From contig NC_010337.2 of the NCBI RefSeq assembly GCF_000019165.1, forward strand, positions 351,501 through 415,500: 64,000 nt of DNA, given 5' to 3'. Shown here piece by piece: positions 50,145 to 62,068 of the stretch. Below the pieces are notes generated by a model. That model did not search any database. It was given only the letters and a program-made list of their open reading frames with translations, and was not told where the DNA came from. Position numbers and translations under genes: made by a program. Source of the stretch: Heliomicrobium modesticaldum Ice1. Its GTDB lineage: Bacteria; Bacillota; Desulfitobacteriia; Heliobacteriales; Heliobacteriaceae. Within the stretch, counting starts at the first letter, position 1. The number at the start of each line of letters is the position of its first letter.

Positions 50145-52028
50145 GTGCGCCCGGCATGGGCGTTGTCTCTAGGGTGGAAGTCCCGAACGCCGAAGGTGGC
50201 AGTAGGCGTTAGCTTAAGGCAAGGGTGTCCGCCGCGAGGCGGAATCTGAAGGAAGCCAGCGGCAAACCTCCGGCCCGAGGACCACGAACCCCAGGTGAGG
50301 CTAGCGGCAGTTGGATGAGCTTGCCGAACAAAGCGAAGTCCTTGTCACCGAAGGCTGCCGAGAGTAAATGGGGCGGGTAGATGGAGGGAAAGGCAACGTT
50401 CTTACCCGGGGAGGCCTGCCGGGGGACCAAGTAACTTGGGAAACCACGCCGAAAGGCGTGGCTGAACCGGCAGGAGTCAGCAGAGGTCATAGTAGGCTGG
50501 CCCGACGTCCGGCCAGATGAAGGACCGAACATGATGGAAGGGGAAGCGACGATGCGTTCGCGTGACGCGCAGAGACAGCCGAATATCCCGAAAGGGAACT
50601 GCCAACGGGAGGAAGCGGTGAATCCGCAGGGGACCGGTGGAGTGCCGAGCGCGTTACCGGCACAAGAAGCGAAGCAACCCCGTGAAGAGACGTATGACCT
50701 GATGGAGAAAGTCGTCGAACGAGGGAACATGACGGAAGCGTATAAGCGAGTCATGGCCAACAAAGGCGCGGCCGGAATCGACGGTATGGGGCTAGAATCC
50801 CTGCGCCCGTACCTAAAAGAGGAATGGTCGCGCATTAAACAGGAATTGTTGGAGGGGACCTATCGACCGCAACCGGTCCGGCGGGTTGAAATTCCCAAAC
50901 CCCAAGGCGGAACACGGAAGCTGGGCATTCCCACTGTCGTCGATCGACTGATCCAACAGGCCCTGAACCAGATCCTGATGCCGATCTTCGACCCTGACTT
51001 TTCCACGAACAGCTACGGATTTCGTCCGGGAAAGAGTGCGCACCAAGCGGTGAAGAAAGCGAAGGAATACATCGCCGACGGCTACCGATGGGTGGTTGAC
51101 ATGGACCTGGCCCAGTTCTTTGATCGCGTCAATCACGACATTCTCATGGCGCGCGTAGCGCGCAAGGTGAAGGACAAACGAATCTTGAAGTTGATCCGAG
51201 AATACCTCAAGGCCGGGGTCATGCTCAACGGGATTCGTGTGAAGAGCGAGGAAGGAACACCCCAGGGAGGTCCACTCAGCCCTTTGCTGGCGAACATCAT
51301 CCTGGATGATTTGGATAAGGCACTGGAAAGCCGGGGACATCGCTTCTGCCGGTACGCCGACGACTGTAACGTCTACGTCCGCAGTCGACGGGCAGGGCAA
51401 CGAGTGATGGAGGGTATGGCAAAGTTTCTGGAGGGGCGGTTAAAACTGCAGGTCAACTGGGAGAAAAGCGCAGTCGACCGACCCTGGAACCGAAAGTTTC
51501 TGGGGTTTTCATTTACGTGGCATAAGGCAGCAAAGATTCGGCTCGCCCCCCAAACGGTGAAACGGGTGAAAGAGAAGATCCGCCAGTTCACTGGGCGGAA
51601 CCGAAGCATTGCGATGGAGGACCGACTGGTCACCCTCAACCAATACCTGAAAGGCTGGATGGGCTACTTTCGACTCATTGACACGCCAAGCGTACTTAAA
51701 GAGTTGGATGAGTGGCTTCGCCGACGACTGCGGATGTGCCTACTCAAGCAATGGAAGCGCCCGAAGACACGAAGACGAAACTTAGTGGCGTTGGGGATCC
51801 CGGAGGAATGGGCATGCAACATCAGCGGCTCACGAAAAGGATATTGGCGTCTGTCCTTGACCCCGCAAATGAATAAAGCCCTTGGCCTCGCCTACTGGCG
51901 GGAACAGGGCTTAGTCAGTTTAGTCGAAACATACCAATCTCATCGTCAACCAGCATGAACCGCCGTATACCGAACGGTACGTACGGTGGTGTGAGAGGAC
52001 GGGGGTTAATCACCCCCTCCTACTCGAT
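50145..52028 (+). mobile_element. Group IIC (bacterial class C) intron
   Basis: The intron starts GTGCGCCCGGCATGGGC, and its ribozyme domains I-IV flank a maturase gene. Domain V is at about 51956-52000: AACCGCCGTATACCGAACGG then TACGTACGGTGGTGTGAGAG in the DV/linker, closely like the Oceanobacillus iheyensis group IIC intron as I remember it. Domain VI ends CCTCCTACTCGAT at 52028. It sits immediately behind a Rho-independent terminator, the known target preference of class C introns. Full length is about 1.88 kb, with no sign of decay. Confidence 0.92.
50531..51958 (+). CDS. ltrA: Group II intron reverse transcriptase/maturase
   Basis: 475 aa. Reverse-transcriptase motifs are intact: NKGAAGIDGM, GFRPGKSAHQAV, VVDMDLAQFFDRVNHDIL, GTPQGGPLSPLLANI and the catalytic FCRYADDCNVYV. 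Domain X (maturase) follows (LVTLNQYLKGWMGYFRL). The protein ends after SLTPQMNKALGLAYW...LVSLVETY with no HNH endonuclease domain, as in class C introns. It splices its own intron and drives retrohoming. The start at 50531 is the first ATG of the frame; its ribosome site is modest. Confidence 0.95.
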   Translation: MMEGEATMRSRDAQRQPNIPKGNCQREEAVNPQGTGGVPSALPAQEAKQPREETYDLMEKVVERGNMTEAYKRVMANKGAAGIDGMGLESLRPYLKEEWSRIKQELLEGTYRPQPVRRVEIPKPQGGTRKLGIPTVVDRLIQQALNQILMPIFDPDFSTNSYGFRPGKSAHQAVKKAKEYIADGYRWVVDMDLAQFFDRVNHDILMARVARKVKDKRILKLIREYLKAGVMLNGIRVKSEEGTPQGGPLSPLLANIILDDLDKALESRGHRFCRYADDCNVYVRSRRAGQRVMEGMAKFLEGRLKLQVNWEKSAVDRPWNRKFLGFSFTWHKAAKIRLAPQTVKRVKEKIRQFTGRNRSIAMEDRLVTLNQYLKGWMGYFRLIDTPSVLKELDEWLRRRLRMCLLKQWKRPKTRRRNLVALGIPEEWACNISGSRKGYWRLSLTPQMNKALGLAYWREQGLVSLVETYQSHRQPA

Positions 52029-52088
52029 TACATCTTTCCTCTGCAGGGCTGCCACCTGTCAAACCGATGAAGACTGTATCAATTGCCG

Positions 52089-52268
52089 CTATCGAGCCAA
52101 CAGGTCGCTCACTATCGATTTCACATGATCTGTACACTTTTTGCAACCAGTGCTCACCTTCGTGGCAGACTGTACTTCCTCAAAGGATTTGGCCCCCTTG
52201 GCGATAGCAGCTTGCAAATCGCCGTAAGTGACCTTTTTGCATCCGCAAACAATTTTACCGGCGTCCAT
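52089..52268 (-). CDS. BFD-like [2Fe-2S]-binding small protein
   Basis: 59 aa, read by hand. The four Cys of the BFD-like [2Fe-2S] domain are spaced as CGC (residues 8-10) and CKKC (42-45), with VTYGDLQAAIAKGAKSFEEV between them. Such domains occur in bacterioferritin-associated ferredoxin, NirB and other redox enzymes; alone, it probably carries one electron or helps assemble clusters. GAGGAGG precedes the ATG. It is convergent with the zinc-ribbon gene, the intron lying in the gap. Confidence 0.85.
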   Translation of the reverse strand: MDAGKIVCGCKKVTYGDLQAAIAKGAKSFEEVQSATKVSTGCKKCTDHVKSIVSDLLAR

Positions 52269-52321
52269 TTTCGCACCTCCTCATCAGACAAAGCTTGTAC
52301 ACATAGCTTTTTGCCAAGATA

Positions 52322-52330
52322 ATTATACCA
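52322..52330 (-). promoter_or_regulatory. Extended -10 promoter of the BFD-like gene
   Basis: On the minus strand TGGTATAAT (52330-52322) is an extended -10 element 54 nt before the start; the -35 region (CTGCAT) is weak. Confidence 0.5.
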
Positions 52331-52434
52331 TATGCGGCCAAGTTATGCAGGTATTCAAAGGCCTGATTGCTATCTTCTTTAGCGGTAAGAACAGAACATC
52401 TGATCGTATTTTGCTGGACTTCCTCGTCAAATGC

Positions 52435-52466
52435 AAAAACCGCCGGAATTTCACCGGCGGTTTTTG
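52435..52466. terminator. Bidirectional terminator after the 5S carboxyltransferase gene
   Basis: AAAAACCGCCGG-aatttca-CCGGCGGTTTTT is a perfect 12-bp inverted repeat with T runs on both strands. It closes the 52.5-64 kb minus-strand cluster. Confidence 0.9.
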
Positions 52467-52517
52467 CGCGATTCAAGCCTCTGTCCCATGTTAGTAAAAG
52501 TCATTTTTAGCGCTTAC

Positions 52518-53927
52518 TCAGGCAGGGTACGTGACAACCTTGCCTTCGTCATCGACGCCTTCCTTAGCGAGCTTGAAGTCCACTTGGGTTTGTTTGGCCA
52601 GGCGCTCTTCCAAGAAGGGCAGCGCCACGTTCGGGAAGATGGCGTAGGTGACGACATCCTGCTCCTTCTGCATGACCGAGGCGACGGCTTTCTTGGCTTC
52701 TTCCATCCCGGGGGGGATGAGGTCGGCCGGGCGGCAATGGATGACCTCGTCGTTGCCAACGATCTTCTTGCGGACTTCTTCGTTGACCGGCGCAGGGGGC
52801 TGGCCGTAGAAACCGCGCATGTACTGCTTGACCTCGTTGGTGGCCATCTTGTACCGCTCGCCGAGCAGGACGTTGAGAGCCGCCTGGGAACCGACGATCT
52901 GGCTGGAAGGGGTGACGAGCGGCGGGTAACCGAAGTCTTCCCGGACGCGGGGCACTTCCGCCAACACATCAGGCAGCTTGTGCAGGGCATTCTGCTGGGC
53001 AAGCTGAGAGAGGAAGTTGGAGATCATGCCGCCGGGGACCTGGTAGACGAGCACGTTCGTGTCAGGCGTGCCATCGGTGAGGTCGAACTCTCTGTACTTC
53101 TTGCGGACTTCCTTGAAGTAGTCGGCGATCTCTTTGAGCTTCAGCAGATCCATGTTGGTTTTGTAGCCGAGGCTCTCCAGGGTGGCCACCATCGTTTCGC
53201 AGGCAGGTTGCGAGGTAGATAGAGCCAGCGAAGAGATCGCCGTGTCGATGATGTCGCAACCGGCTTCGATCGCCTTCAGGTACATCATGCCGCCCATGCC
53301 GGAGGTGTAGTGAGTATGCAACTGGAGCGGCAGACCGACAGCCGCCTTGACCTCTTTGACAAGCTCGTAAGCAGCGCCGGGGGTGAGGATGCCGGCCATA
53401 TCCTTGATGCAGATAGAGTCGGCACCCCGCTCGACCAGTTTCTTCGCCATATCGACGTAATACTTGGTGGTGTGGAAATCACTGATGGTATAGCAGAGCA
53501 CGCCTTGCACGTGGCCGCCGTACTTCTTGGTGTACTCCATCGCCTTTTCCATGTTCCGCACGTCGTTCAAGGCGTCAAAGATCCGGAAGATGTCCATACC
53601 GCCTTCGCAGGCGTACTTGATGAAGGCTTCCAGAACGTCGTCAGCGTAGTGCTTGTAGCCGACGCAGTTCTGACCCCGCAGCAGCATCTGCGTGGGAGTC
53701 TTGCAGTATTTCTTGATGGTCCAGAGACGTTCCCAGGGATCTTCGTTCAGGAAGCGCATGGTCGTATCGAAGGTGGCGCCACCCCAGCATTCGATGGAGT
53801 GGTAACCGATCGCGTCAATTTTTTCGAGAATCGGCAGCATGTCTTCGATTTTCATCCGGGTAGCCAGCAGGGATTGGTGGCTGTCGCGAAGCGTGGTGTC
53901 GGTAAACTTGATAACCCGTTTTTCCAT
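52518..53927 (-). CDS. Pyruvate/oxaloacetate carboxyltransferase (transcarboxylase 5S / OadA type)
   Basis: 469 aa. The HMGL-like TIM barrel shows in TDTTLRDSHQSLLATRM near the N-terminus, the FDALNDVRNM motif, the carboxyl-Lys in ICIKDMAGILTP and the metal-binding LQLHTHYTSGMGG. The C-terminal PYC_OADA region carries CRPADLIPPGMEEAKK. No biotin domain is fused; the carrier is the gene upstream (53977). With a 12S-type enzyme and carrier in the same operon, this is best read as the 5S part of methylmalonyl-CoA:pyruvate transcarboxylase. AAGGAG precedes ATG 53927. Confidence 0.93.
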   Translation of the reverse strand: MEKRVIKFTDTTLRDSHQSLLATRMKIEDMLPILEKIDAIGYHSIECWGGATFDTTMRFLNEDPWERLWTIKKYCKTPTQMLLRGQNCVGYKHYADDVLEAFIKYACEGGMDIFRIFDALNDVRNMEKAMEYTKKYGGHVQGVLCYTISDFHTTKYYVDMAKKLVERGADSICIKDMAGILTPGAAYELVKEVKAAVGLPLQLHTHYTSGMGGMMYLKAIEAGCDIIDTAISSLALSTSQPACETMVATLESLGYKTNMDLLKLKEIADYFKEVRKKYREFDLTDGTPDTNVLVYQVPGGMISNFLSQLAQQNALHKLPDVLAEVPRVREDFGYPPLVTPSSQIVGSQAALNVLLGERYKMATNEVKQYMRGFYGQPPAPVNEEVRKKIVGNDEVIHCRPADLIPPGMEEAKKAVASVMQKEQDVVTYAIFPNVALPFLEERLAKQTQVDFKLAKEGVDDEGKVVTYPA

Positions 53928-53976
53928 GTTCGACTCCTTCCTGCCCTTCGTCTGGGTCGACGTTCCTCGTTTACGG

Positions 53977-54672
53977 TTAGCCAATGACGACCAGAACCTC
54001 GCCGGCGTTGACCGCTTGGCCCTTCTTCACGCGGATCTCTTGGATGGTGCCCGCGTGGTCCGCCTGGATTTCGTTTTCCATCTTCATGGCTTCGAGGATG
54101 AGGACAGTGTCACCAGCCTTGACCACATCGCCGACGTTTTTGCGAACGTCCAGGATGGTGCCCGGCATGGGCGCGGTAATTCCACCACCGCCGGCAGGGG
54201 CGGGAGCGGCGGCTTTCGGCGCAGCCTTGGGCGCCGGAGCGGCAGCGGCGGCTTGGGGCGCAACGGCCGCAGCGGCTTTGGGGGCAACCGGAGCGGCAGT
54301 CCGAGCTACGGGGGCCGGCGCGGCAGCGGTCATGGCGCCTTCACCGGGGATTTCTTCGACTTCTACATAGAACATCTGGTTGTCGACACGGACTTTGAAT
54401 CTCTTCACGAAAATTTCCCTCCCGCTGTCAGGCATTCGGGCAGCGATTTGCCTGGCAATCTCCTCAACTGGGGTATCCGAATCCCTCTGCCCCAAGGCAT
54501 CGGCAAGACCCATGGTCTTCCAATCTGTCCGTCCGGTCCAGGCCGAGCGGGCGAAGCTTTGTCCGCCTGTCACTCTTCCCCGCCGCTTGATGCTGGCCAT
54601 CTGATAACCGATGGCCGACATGACGGCAGCGATGGCCGCTTGGCGACGACGTTTGCGGTCACGATTTAGCAT
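53977..54672 (-). CDS. Biotin carboxyl carrier with an OadG-like N-terminus
   Basis: 231 aa. The C-terminal biotinyl domain carries the biotin lysine in LEAMKMENEIQADHAG near residue 196. An Ala/Pro-rich swing arm (residues 115-160) precedes it. The first 60 residues (QAAIAAVMSAIGYQMASIKR and WKTMGLADALG) resemble the cytoplasmic tail of OadG/decarboxylase small subunits. Inside the frame, GGGAGGG stands 8 nt before a GTG at 54409 (VKRFKVRVDN), so a shorter carrier of about 143 aa may also be made. It shuttles the carboxyl group between the 12S- and 5S-type enzymes. Confidence 0.88.
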   Translation of the reverse strand: MLNRDRKRRRQAAIAAVMSAIGYQMASIKRRGRVTGGQSFARSAWTGRTDWKTMGLADALGQRDSDTPVEEIARQIAARMPDSGREIFVKRFKVRVDNQMFYVEVEEIPGEGAMTAAAPAPVARTAAPVAPKAAAAVAPQAAAAAPAPKAAPKAAAPAPAGGGGITAPMPGTILDVRKNVGDVVKAGDTVLILEAMKMENEIQADHAGTIQEIRVKKGQAVNAGEVLVVIG

Positions 54673-54698
54673 GTTTCGTTACCCAACCCCTTTCCAAA

Positions 54699-54714
54699 GG
54701 GGGGCGACACCCCC
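54699..54714 (-). other. GC hairpin just after the 12S-type gene
   Basis: GGGGG-tgtcg-CCCCC lies directly past the stop of the carboxyltransferase gene, with a three-T tail. It may be a leaky terminator or mRNA-stability element that sets the ratio of the two products. Confidence 0.5.
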
Positions 54715-54720
54715 AGGACT

Positions 54721-56256
<1,536 letters not shown>

Positions 56257-56375
56257 GGGAATGATCCCTCCCAATCTTCATACGCCTGTTTTTGTGAAAG
56301 GATGTTGTGCTCTTTTTCCCGCTCCATGCGGCGATCGCCAGTCACAGCAGGAGCAGTGGTGTAGAGGCGCCGGTG

Positions 56376-57200
56376 TTACTTCAGTTTGCCGGGACGTTGG
56401 CAGAGTTCAACCAGGTGGCCGAAGGTCCCTTTCGGATGGAGGAAAGCGATGTCAGCGCCGCCGGCGCCGCGCCGCGGTTTTTGGTCGATGAGAGGAACGC
56501 CGGCCTTCTTCAGTTCTTCCAGTTTGGCTTCCAGGTCGTCGACGCGGTAGGCCACGTGCTGGATGCCTTCGCCGTTCTTGGCGATGAACTTGGCGATGGG
56601 GCCCTCCGGATCGGTCGATTCGAGGAGTTCCACCTCAGCGTCACCCGAAGGCAGGAAGGCGACGCGAACCTTCTGCTCAGGTACCTCTTCGATGGCGGTG
56701 CACTTGATGCCGATGACGTTCTCATAGAAGGCGATGGCCGCCTTCAGGTCCTTCACCGCGATGCCGACGTGGTCGATGTGCAGGATTTCAGGCTTTTTTT
56801 TAGGGCCGTAAAAGTGCTCTTCGATATAAGCCACGATGTCCCGCGTGTCCGTGCCGGGGGTGAAGATTTCCGCGACGCCCGCTTCCTTCAGGAAGGGGAT
56901 GTCGTCATCAGGGATGACGCCGCCGCCGAGAACGAGGACATCCTTCAGCCCCTGGGCGCGGAGGCCTTCCACCACCTGCGGGAAGAGGGCGCTGTGGGCG
57001 CCGGAGAGCGAGCTCAGGGCAACGACTTGGGCGTCTTCCTGAATGGCGACTTCAACGATCTGGGCCGGCGTCTGGCGCAGGCCGGTGTAGATGACTTCCA
57101 TGCCGGCATCCCGGAGCGCTTGGGCGACGACCTTGGCGCCGCGGTCGTGGCCGTCAAGGCCCGGTTTGGCAACTACTACGCGAATCGGTTTCTTTTCCAT
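56376..57200 (-). CDS. Methylmalonyl-CoA mutase small (B12-binding) part fused to methylmalonyl-CoA epimerase
   Basis: 274 aa, two enzymes in one chain. Residues 1-132 are the cobalamin-binding domain of the mutase, with the [15 protein letters not shown]12 motif (DxHxxG) and [13 protein letters not shown]. Residues 138-274 are a methylmalonyl-CoA epimerase of the glyoxalase fold ([40 protein letters not shown] and [11 protein letters not shown], with metal His and Glu). Most bacteria make these as separate proteins. Fusion puts the (S)-to-(R) epimerisation next to the mutase. It lies 21 nt past the large-subunit gene. Confidence 0.93.
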   Translation of the reverse strand: MEKKPIRVVVAKPGLDGHDRGAKVVAQALRDAGMEVIYTGLRQTPAQIVEVAIQEDAQVVALSSLSGAHSALFPQVVEGLRAQGLKDVLVLGGGVIPDDDIPFLKEAGVAEIFTPGTDTRDIVAYIEEHFYGPKKKPEILHIDHVGIAVKDLKAAIAFYENVIGIKCTAIEEVPEQKVRVAFLPSGDAEVELLESTDPEGPIAKFIAKNGEGIQHVAYRVDDLEAKLEELKKAGVPLIDQKPRRGAGGADIAFLHPKGTFGHLVELCQRPGKLK

Positions 57201-57221
57201 GGTACGATCGACCCTCCCCGC

Positions 57222-58895
<1,674 letters not shown>

Positions 58896-58991
58896 GAACC
58901 GATGAACCTCCTTTCGAACTTGGGAACGAATGGTGCGGTGCCCTTCTCGCCCGTAGATCACATGTTTCCTGACCGCCTGATCGATGGGATT

Positions 58992-59023
58992 CCCGGGCCG
59001 CCGCGCAATGCGGCGGCGCCGGG
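58992..59023 (-). other. GC-rich hairpin between sucD and the mutase gene
   Basis: GCCGCCGC and GCGGCGGC arms around a 5-nt loop extend with CCGG pairs. No T run, so an mRNA-processing or stability hairpin is likelier than a terminator. It lies 11 nt past the sucD stop. Confidence 0.5.
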
Positions 59024-59033
59024 GTTATCTCAT

Positions 59034-59903
59034 TCAGGGACGGCCGAGCAGCGTCTGGACTTTTTCTACGACTTCGTAGGGGAAGGTGGCCACTTGCGCG
59101 CCGGCGGCGGTCAGAGCCTTCACTTTTCCTTCGTAAGTGCCCTTGCCGCGCTCGATGATCGCGCCCGCATGGCCCATCCGCTTGCCCGGAGGAGCGCTCT
59201 TCCCGGCCAGGTATGCGACGACAGGCTTGCTCATGGTCTTGATAAACTCGGCCGCCTCTTCCTCGGCGTTGCCGCCGATCTCGCCCACCAGGACGACACA
59301 CTTGGTGTCTGGGTCGACCTCAAACCGCTTGAGCATATCCACAAATGATGAACCCGGGACGCGGTCTCCGCCGAGACCGACGACACTGGTCTGGCCGATG
59401 CCGACATTCGTCAAGGAGCCGACGATCTCATAGGTCAACGTTCCTGAACGGGCCACGACGCCGACCGGCCCCGGGGAGAAGGCGACGTTAGGGAGGATGC
59501 CCAGCTTGCATTTCCAAGAGGCCATGCCGAAGGTGTTCGGTCCGATGATGACTGCTTCCTTCAGTTTGGCCCGATTGACGATGATCAACTCATCCTGCAC
59601 CGGGATATGTTCAGTGATGATGACGATGACTTTGATGCCCGCTTCGATGGCTTCCAGGGCCGCATCTTTGCAGAAGGCCGCCGGAATGAACAGCACCGTT
59701 GCGTCGATGCGGTGATGTTCGCAGGCTTCTTGGACCGTCTCGTAGAGGGGCACGCCCTCAAAGAGGTTGCCGCCCTTCCCCGGCGCGACGCCGGCGACGA
59801 CGTTGGTCCCGAAGGCCCGCATCTGCTTGAAGTGGAAGCTTCCCTGTTTGCCCGTGATCCCCTGAATAAGTACATTCGATGCCGCATTGACCAGGATCGC
59901 CAT
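59034..59903 (-). CDS. sucD: Succinate-CoA ligase (ADP-forming), alpha subunit
   Basis: 289 aa. CoA-binding QGITGKQGSFHFKQM near residue 14, GPNTFGMASWKCKLG, VARSGTLTYEIV and the phospho-His segment KRMGHAGAIIERGKGTYE near residue 244. With SucC it interconverts succinate and succinyl-CoA, coupled to ADP/ATP. It starts 2 nt after the sucC stop. Confidence 0.97.
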   Translation of the reverse strand: MAILVNAASNVLIQGITGKQGSFHFKQMRAFGTNVVAGVAPGKGGNLFEGVPLYETVQEACEHHRIDATVLFIPAAFCKDAALEAIEAGIKVIVIITEHIPVQDELIIVNRAKLKEAVIIGPNTFGMASWKCKLGILPNVAFSPGPVGVVARSGTLTYEIVGSLTNVGIGQTSVVGLGGDRVPGSSFVDMLKRFEVDPDTKCVVLVGEIGGNAEEEAAEFIKTMSKPVVAYLAGKSAPPGKRMGHAGAIIERGKGTYEGKVKALTAAGAQVATFPYEVVEKVQTLLGRP

Positions 59904-59905
59904 GA

Positions 59906-61033
59906 CTACGCCCCCTCCCCGCGTTTTGCAAGCGCAACGGCCATTTGCGCGGCCGTCTTCATATCCCGATAGGCGTCGATACCGACTTCCTTCAGGATGC
60001 GAACACCTGCTTCCTCGTTGGTGCCGACCATGCGGACGACGACCGGGACGGGGATGCCCATATCCCGCTTTACCTGCGCCAGGGCATTGGCGACGTCATC
60101 ACAGCGGGTGATCCCGCCAAATATGTTGATGAATATGACCTTGGGATTTTGAGCCAGGAGGATGCTGATCGCCTTGGCCGTGCCTTCTACGCCCGTTCCG
60201 CCGCCGGCGTCCATGAAGTTGGCCGGACGGCCGCCAAAGAGTTGAATCATGTCCAGGGTGCCCATGGTGATGCCGGCGCCGTTGGCCATGATGGCGATGT
60301 CGCCGCCCAGTTCGACGAAAGAGCCGACCCCGGCCGCCTTGGCCATCTTTTCCACTTCCGTCATGTCTTCATCGACGAAGGGGATGTCCTTCTGGCGATA
60401 GAGGGCGCTGTCATCGATAGTCAGTTTGGCGTCTGCGGCGATCAGATGGTCACCGGAGACGACAAGCGGGTTGATCTCGACCAGTTCTGCATCCTTGTGA
60501 TTGAGGATACAATACATTTTCGACAGTATGTCAGAAAACTCCTTGGCAAGATTGCCGCGGAGACCAATTTTTCTCGCCACATCCCTGGCAAGAAAGGCCG
60601 GTAGGCCTAAAAAGACGTCCAGATGGGTTTTGACGATGTCCGCTTCGTCCTGCTCCTCAATATCCATGCCGCCCTTGGCCGAGGCGATCACGACAGGCGC
60701 TTTGGCGGCGCCGTCGATGGTGATGGCCACATAGAGTTCAGCGTCGATCTTCAGTTTTTCTTCGACGAGAACACGCCGGACCGGCAGACCCTGGACCGTC
60801 ATGGACAGCACTTCCGCCGCCGCTTGCGCAGCTTCTTCCGGGGTGTCAGCAAATTTGATGCCGCCGGCTTTGCCCCGCTTGCCGGAAAGGACTTGGGACT
60901 TGATGACGACAGGCTTACCGATCTCCGCCGCCGCTTGCGCCGCATCTTCCGGCGTCAGAACCATGCGGCCCCGGGGAACCGGGATGCCAAAGCGCGCGAA
61001 GATTTCTTTCCCCATGAACTCGAAGCACTTCAC
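59906..61033 (-). CDS. sucC: Succinate-CoA ligase (ADP-forming), beta subunit
   Basis: 375 aa. ATP-grasp N-terminal domain (KPVVIKSQVLSGKRGKAGGI) and the C-terminal ligase domain with NGAGITMGTLDMIQLFGG, PANFMDAGGGTG and FINIFGGITRCDDVANAL. Length fits the SucC family. GTG start behind AAGGAGGG with wide (12-nt) spacing. The 286-nt gap to sdhB holds a hairpin at 61236-61267, so sucC may have its own expression level. Confidence 0.96.
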   Translation of the reverse strand: MKCFEFMGKEIFARFGIPVPRGRMVLTPEDAAQAAAEIGKPVVIKSQVLSGKRGKAGGIKFADTPEEAAQAAAEVLSMTVQGLPVRRVLVEEKLKIDAELYVAITIDGAAKAPVVIASAKGGMDIEEQDEADIVKTHLDVFLGLPAFLARDVARKIGLRGNLAKEFSDILSKMYCILNHKDAELVEINPLVVSGDHLIAADAKLTIDDSALYRQKDIPFVDEDMTEVEKMAKAAGVGSFVELGGDIAIMANGAGITMGTLDMIQLFGGRPANFMDAGGGTGVEGTAKAISILLAQNPKVIFINIFGGITRCDDVANALAQVKRDMGIPVPVVVRMVGTNEEAGVRILKEVGIDAYRDMKTAAQMAVALAKRGEGA

Positions 61034-61235
61034 TGTTTTTCAATGCCCTCCTTGTTCGCTGTTGATATGTTAACCCTTTCGGGGCCAACCCTTACCTGTA
61101 GACGGAAAGGTATTTTAACAAATCGACAGTGGACAATGGCATTGCGGTGACTGGTGGTAGAGATGAAGCGGCGGTCGTTGCTGCGATGCACTGTCTGAAG
61201 GATTTATGTAGACAACCCCTATCGGGGCGGTGGAA

Positions 61236-61267
61236 GACCTAGCCGGGGACCCCGCCCCAGCTAGGTC
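61236..61267. other. Stem-loop between sdhB and sucC
   Basis: GACCTAGC pairs with GCTAGGTC around a G/C-rich loop. ATTTTAT follows on the plus strand; on the minus strand the T run is weak, so partial termination of the sdh transcript is possible. Nothing else is recognised in the 286-nt gap. Confidence 0.5.
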
Positions 61268-61319
61268 ATTTTATAACAAGCGAAGCAGAAGGGACTTTGC
61301 GAATCAGCGTCTATAGCGA

Positions 61320-62066
61320 TTACGAGCGCAGCGCCCGATCGATCCAGCGGAACACCGTCTGCCGGCCGATGTCGGCGATGGATGTGGTCAGGGGGATCTC
61401 TTTCGGGCAGACGCGGACACAGTTCTGGGCGTTGCCGCAGTCGGTGATGCCGCCCGGGCCCATGACGGCGTCAAGGCGTTCATGGGACTGCATCTCGCCG
61501 GTGGGGTGAGCATTGAAGAGACGGACCTGAGAGATGGCCGCCGGCCCGATGAAGGCCGACTTCTGGTTGTAGTTGGGGCAGGACTCGGCGCAGCAACCGC
61601 AGGTCATGCAACGGGAGAGTGGATAGGCCCACTCCTGGTCGCGCGGGGCCATGCGAGGGCCGGCGCCCAGGTCATAGGTGCCGTCGATGTCGATCCAAGC
61701 CTTCACCTTTTTCAGGCTCTCGAACATCCGGGTCCGGTCGACCTGCAGGTCGCGGATCAGAGGGAACTTGGAGAGCGGCTCCAGGGTGATGGGCTGGCTC
61801 AGTTGGTCCACCAGAGCCGAGCAGGCTTGACGGGGTTTGCCGTTGACGATCATGCTACAAGCGCCGCAGACTTCTTCCAGGCAGTTGCACTCAAAGACGA
61901 CAGGGGTCGTCTTCTGACCGTTGGCCAGCACGGGATTTTTCTGAATGTCCTGCAACATGGCGATCACGTTGAGATTTTTCCGGTACGGAATGGCGAACTC
62001 TTCCCAACGCGGGGTCCCGTTCGGACCGTCTTGCCGTTTTACACGCAAACGAATCGTTTCGGCCAT
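61320..62066 (-). CDS. sdhB: Succinate dehydrogenase/fumarate reductase iron-sulfur subunit
   Basis: 248 aa. The N-terminal [2Fe-2S] ligands lie in CNCLEEVCGACSMIVNGKPR, and the C-terminal [4Fe-4S]/[3Fe-4S] ligands in CMTCGCCAESCPNY and CGNAQNCVRVCPKEIPL. It carries electrons between SdhA and the membrane cytochrome. It starts 2 nt after the sdhA stop. Confidence 0.97.
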   Translation of the reverse strand: MAETIRLRVKRQDGPNGTPRWEEFAIPYRKNLNVIAMLQDIQKNPVLANGQKTTPVVFECNCLEEVCGACSMIVNGKPRQACSALVDQLSQPITLEPLSKFPLIRDLQVDRTRMFESLKKVKAWIDIDGTYDLGAGPRMAPRDQEWAYPLSRCMTCGCCAESCPNYNQKSAFIGPAAISQVRLFNAHPTGEMQSHERLDAVMGPGGITDCGNAQNCVRVCPKEIPLTTSIADIGRQTVFRWIDRALRS

Positions 62067-62068
62067 GA

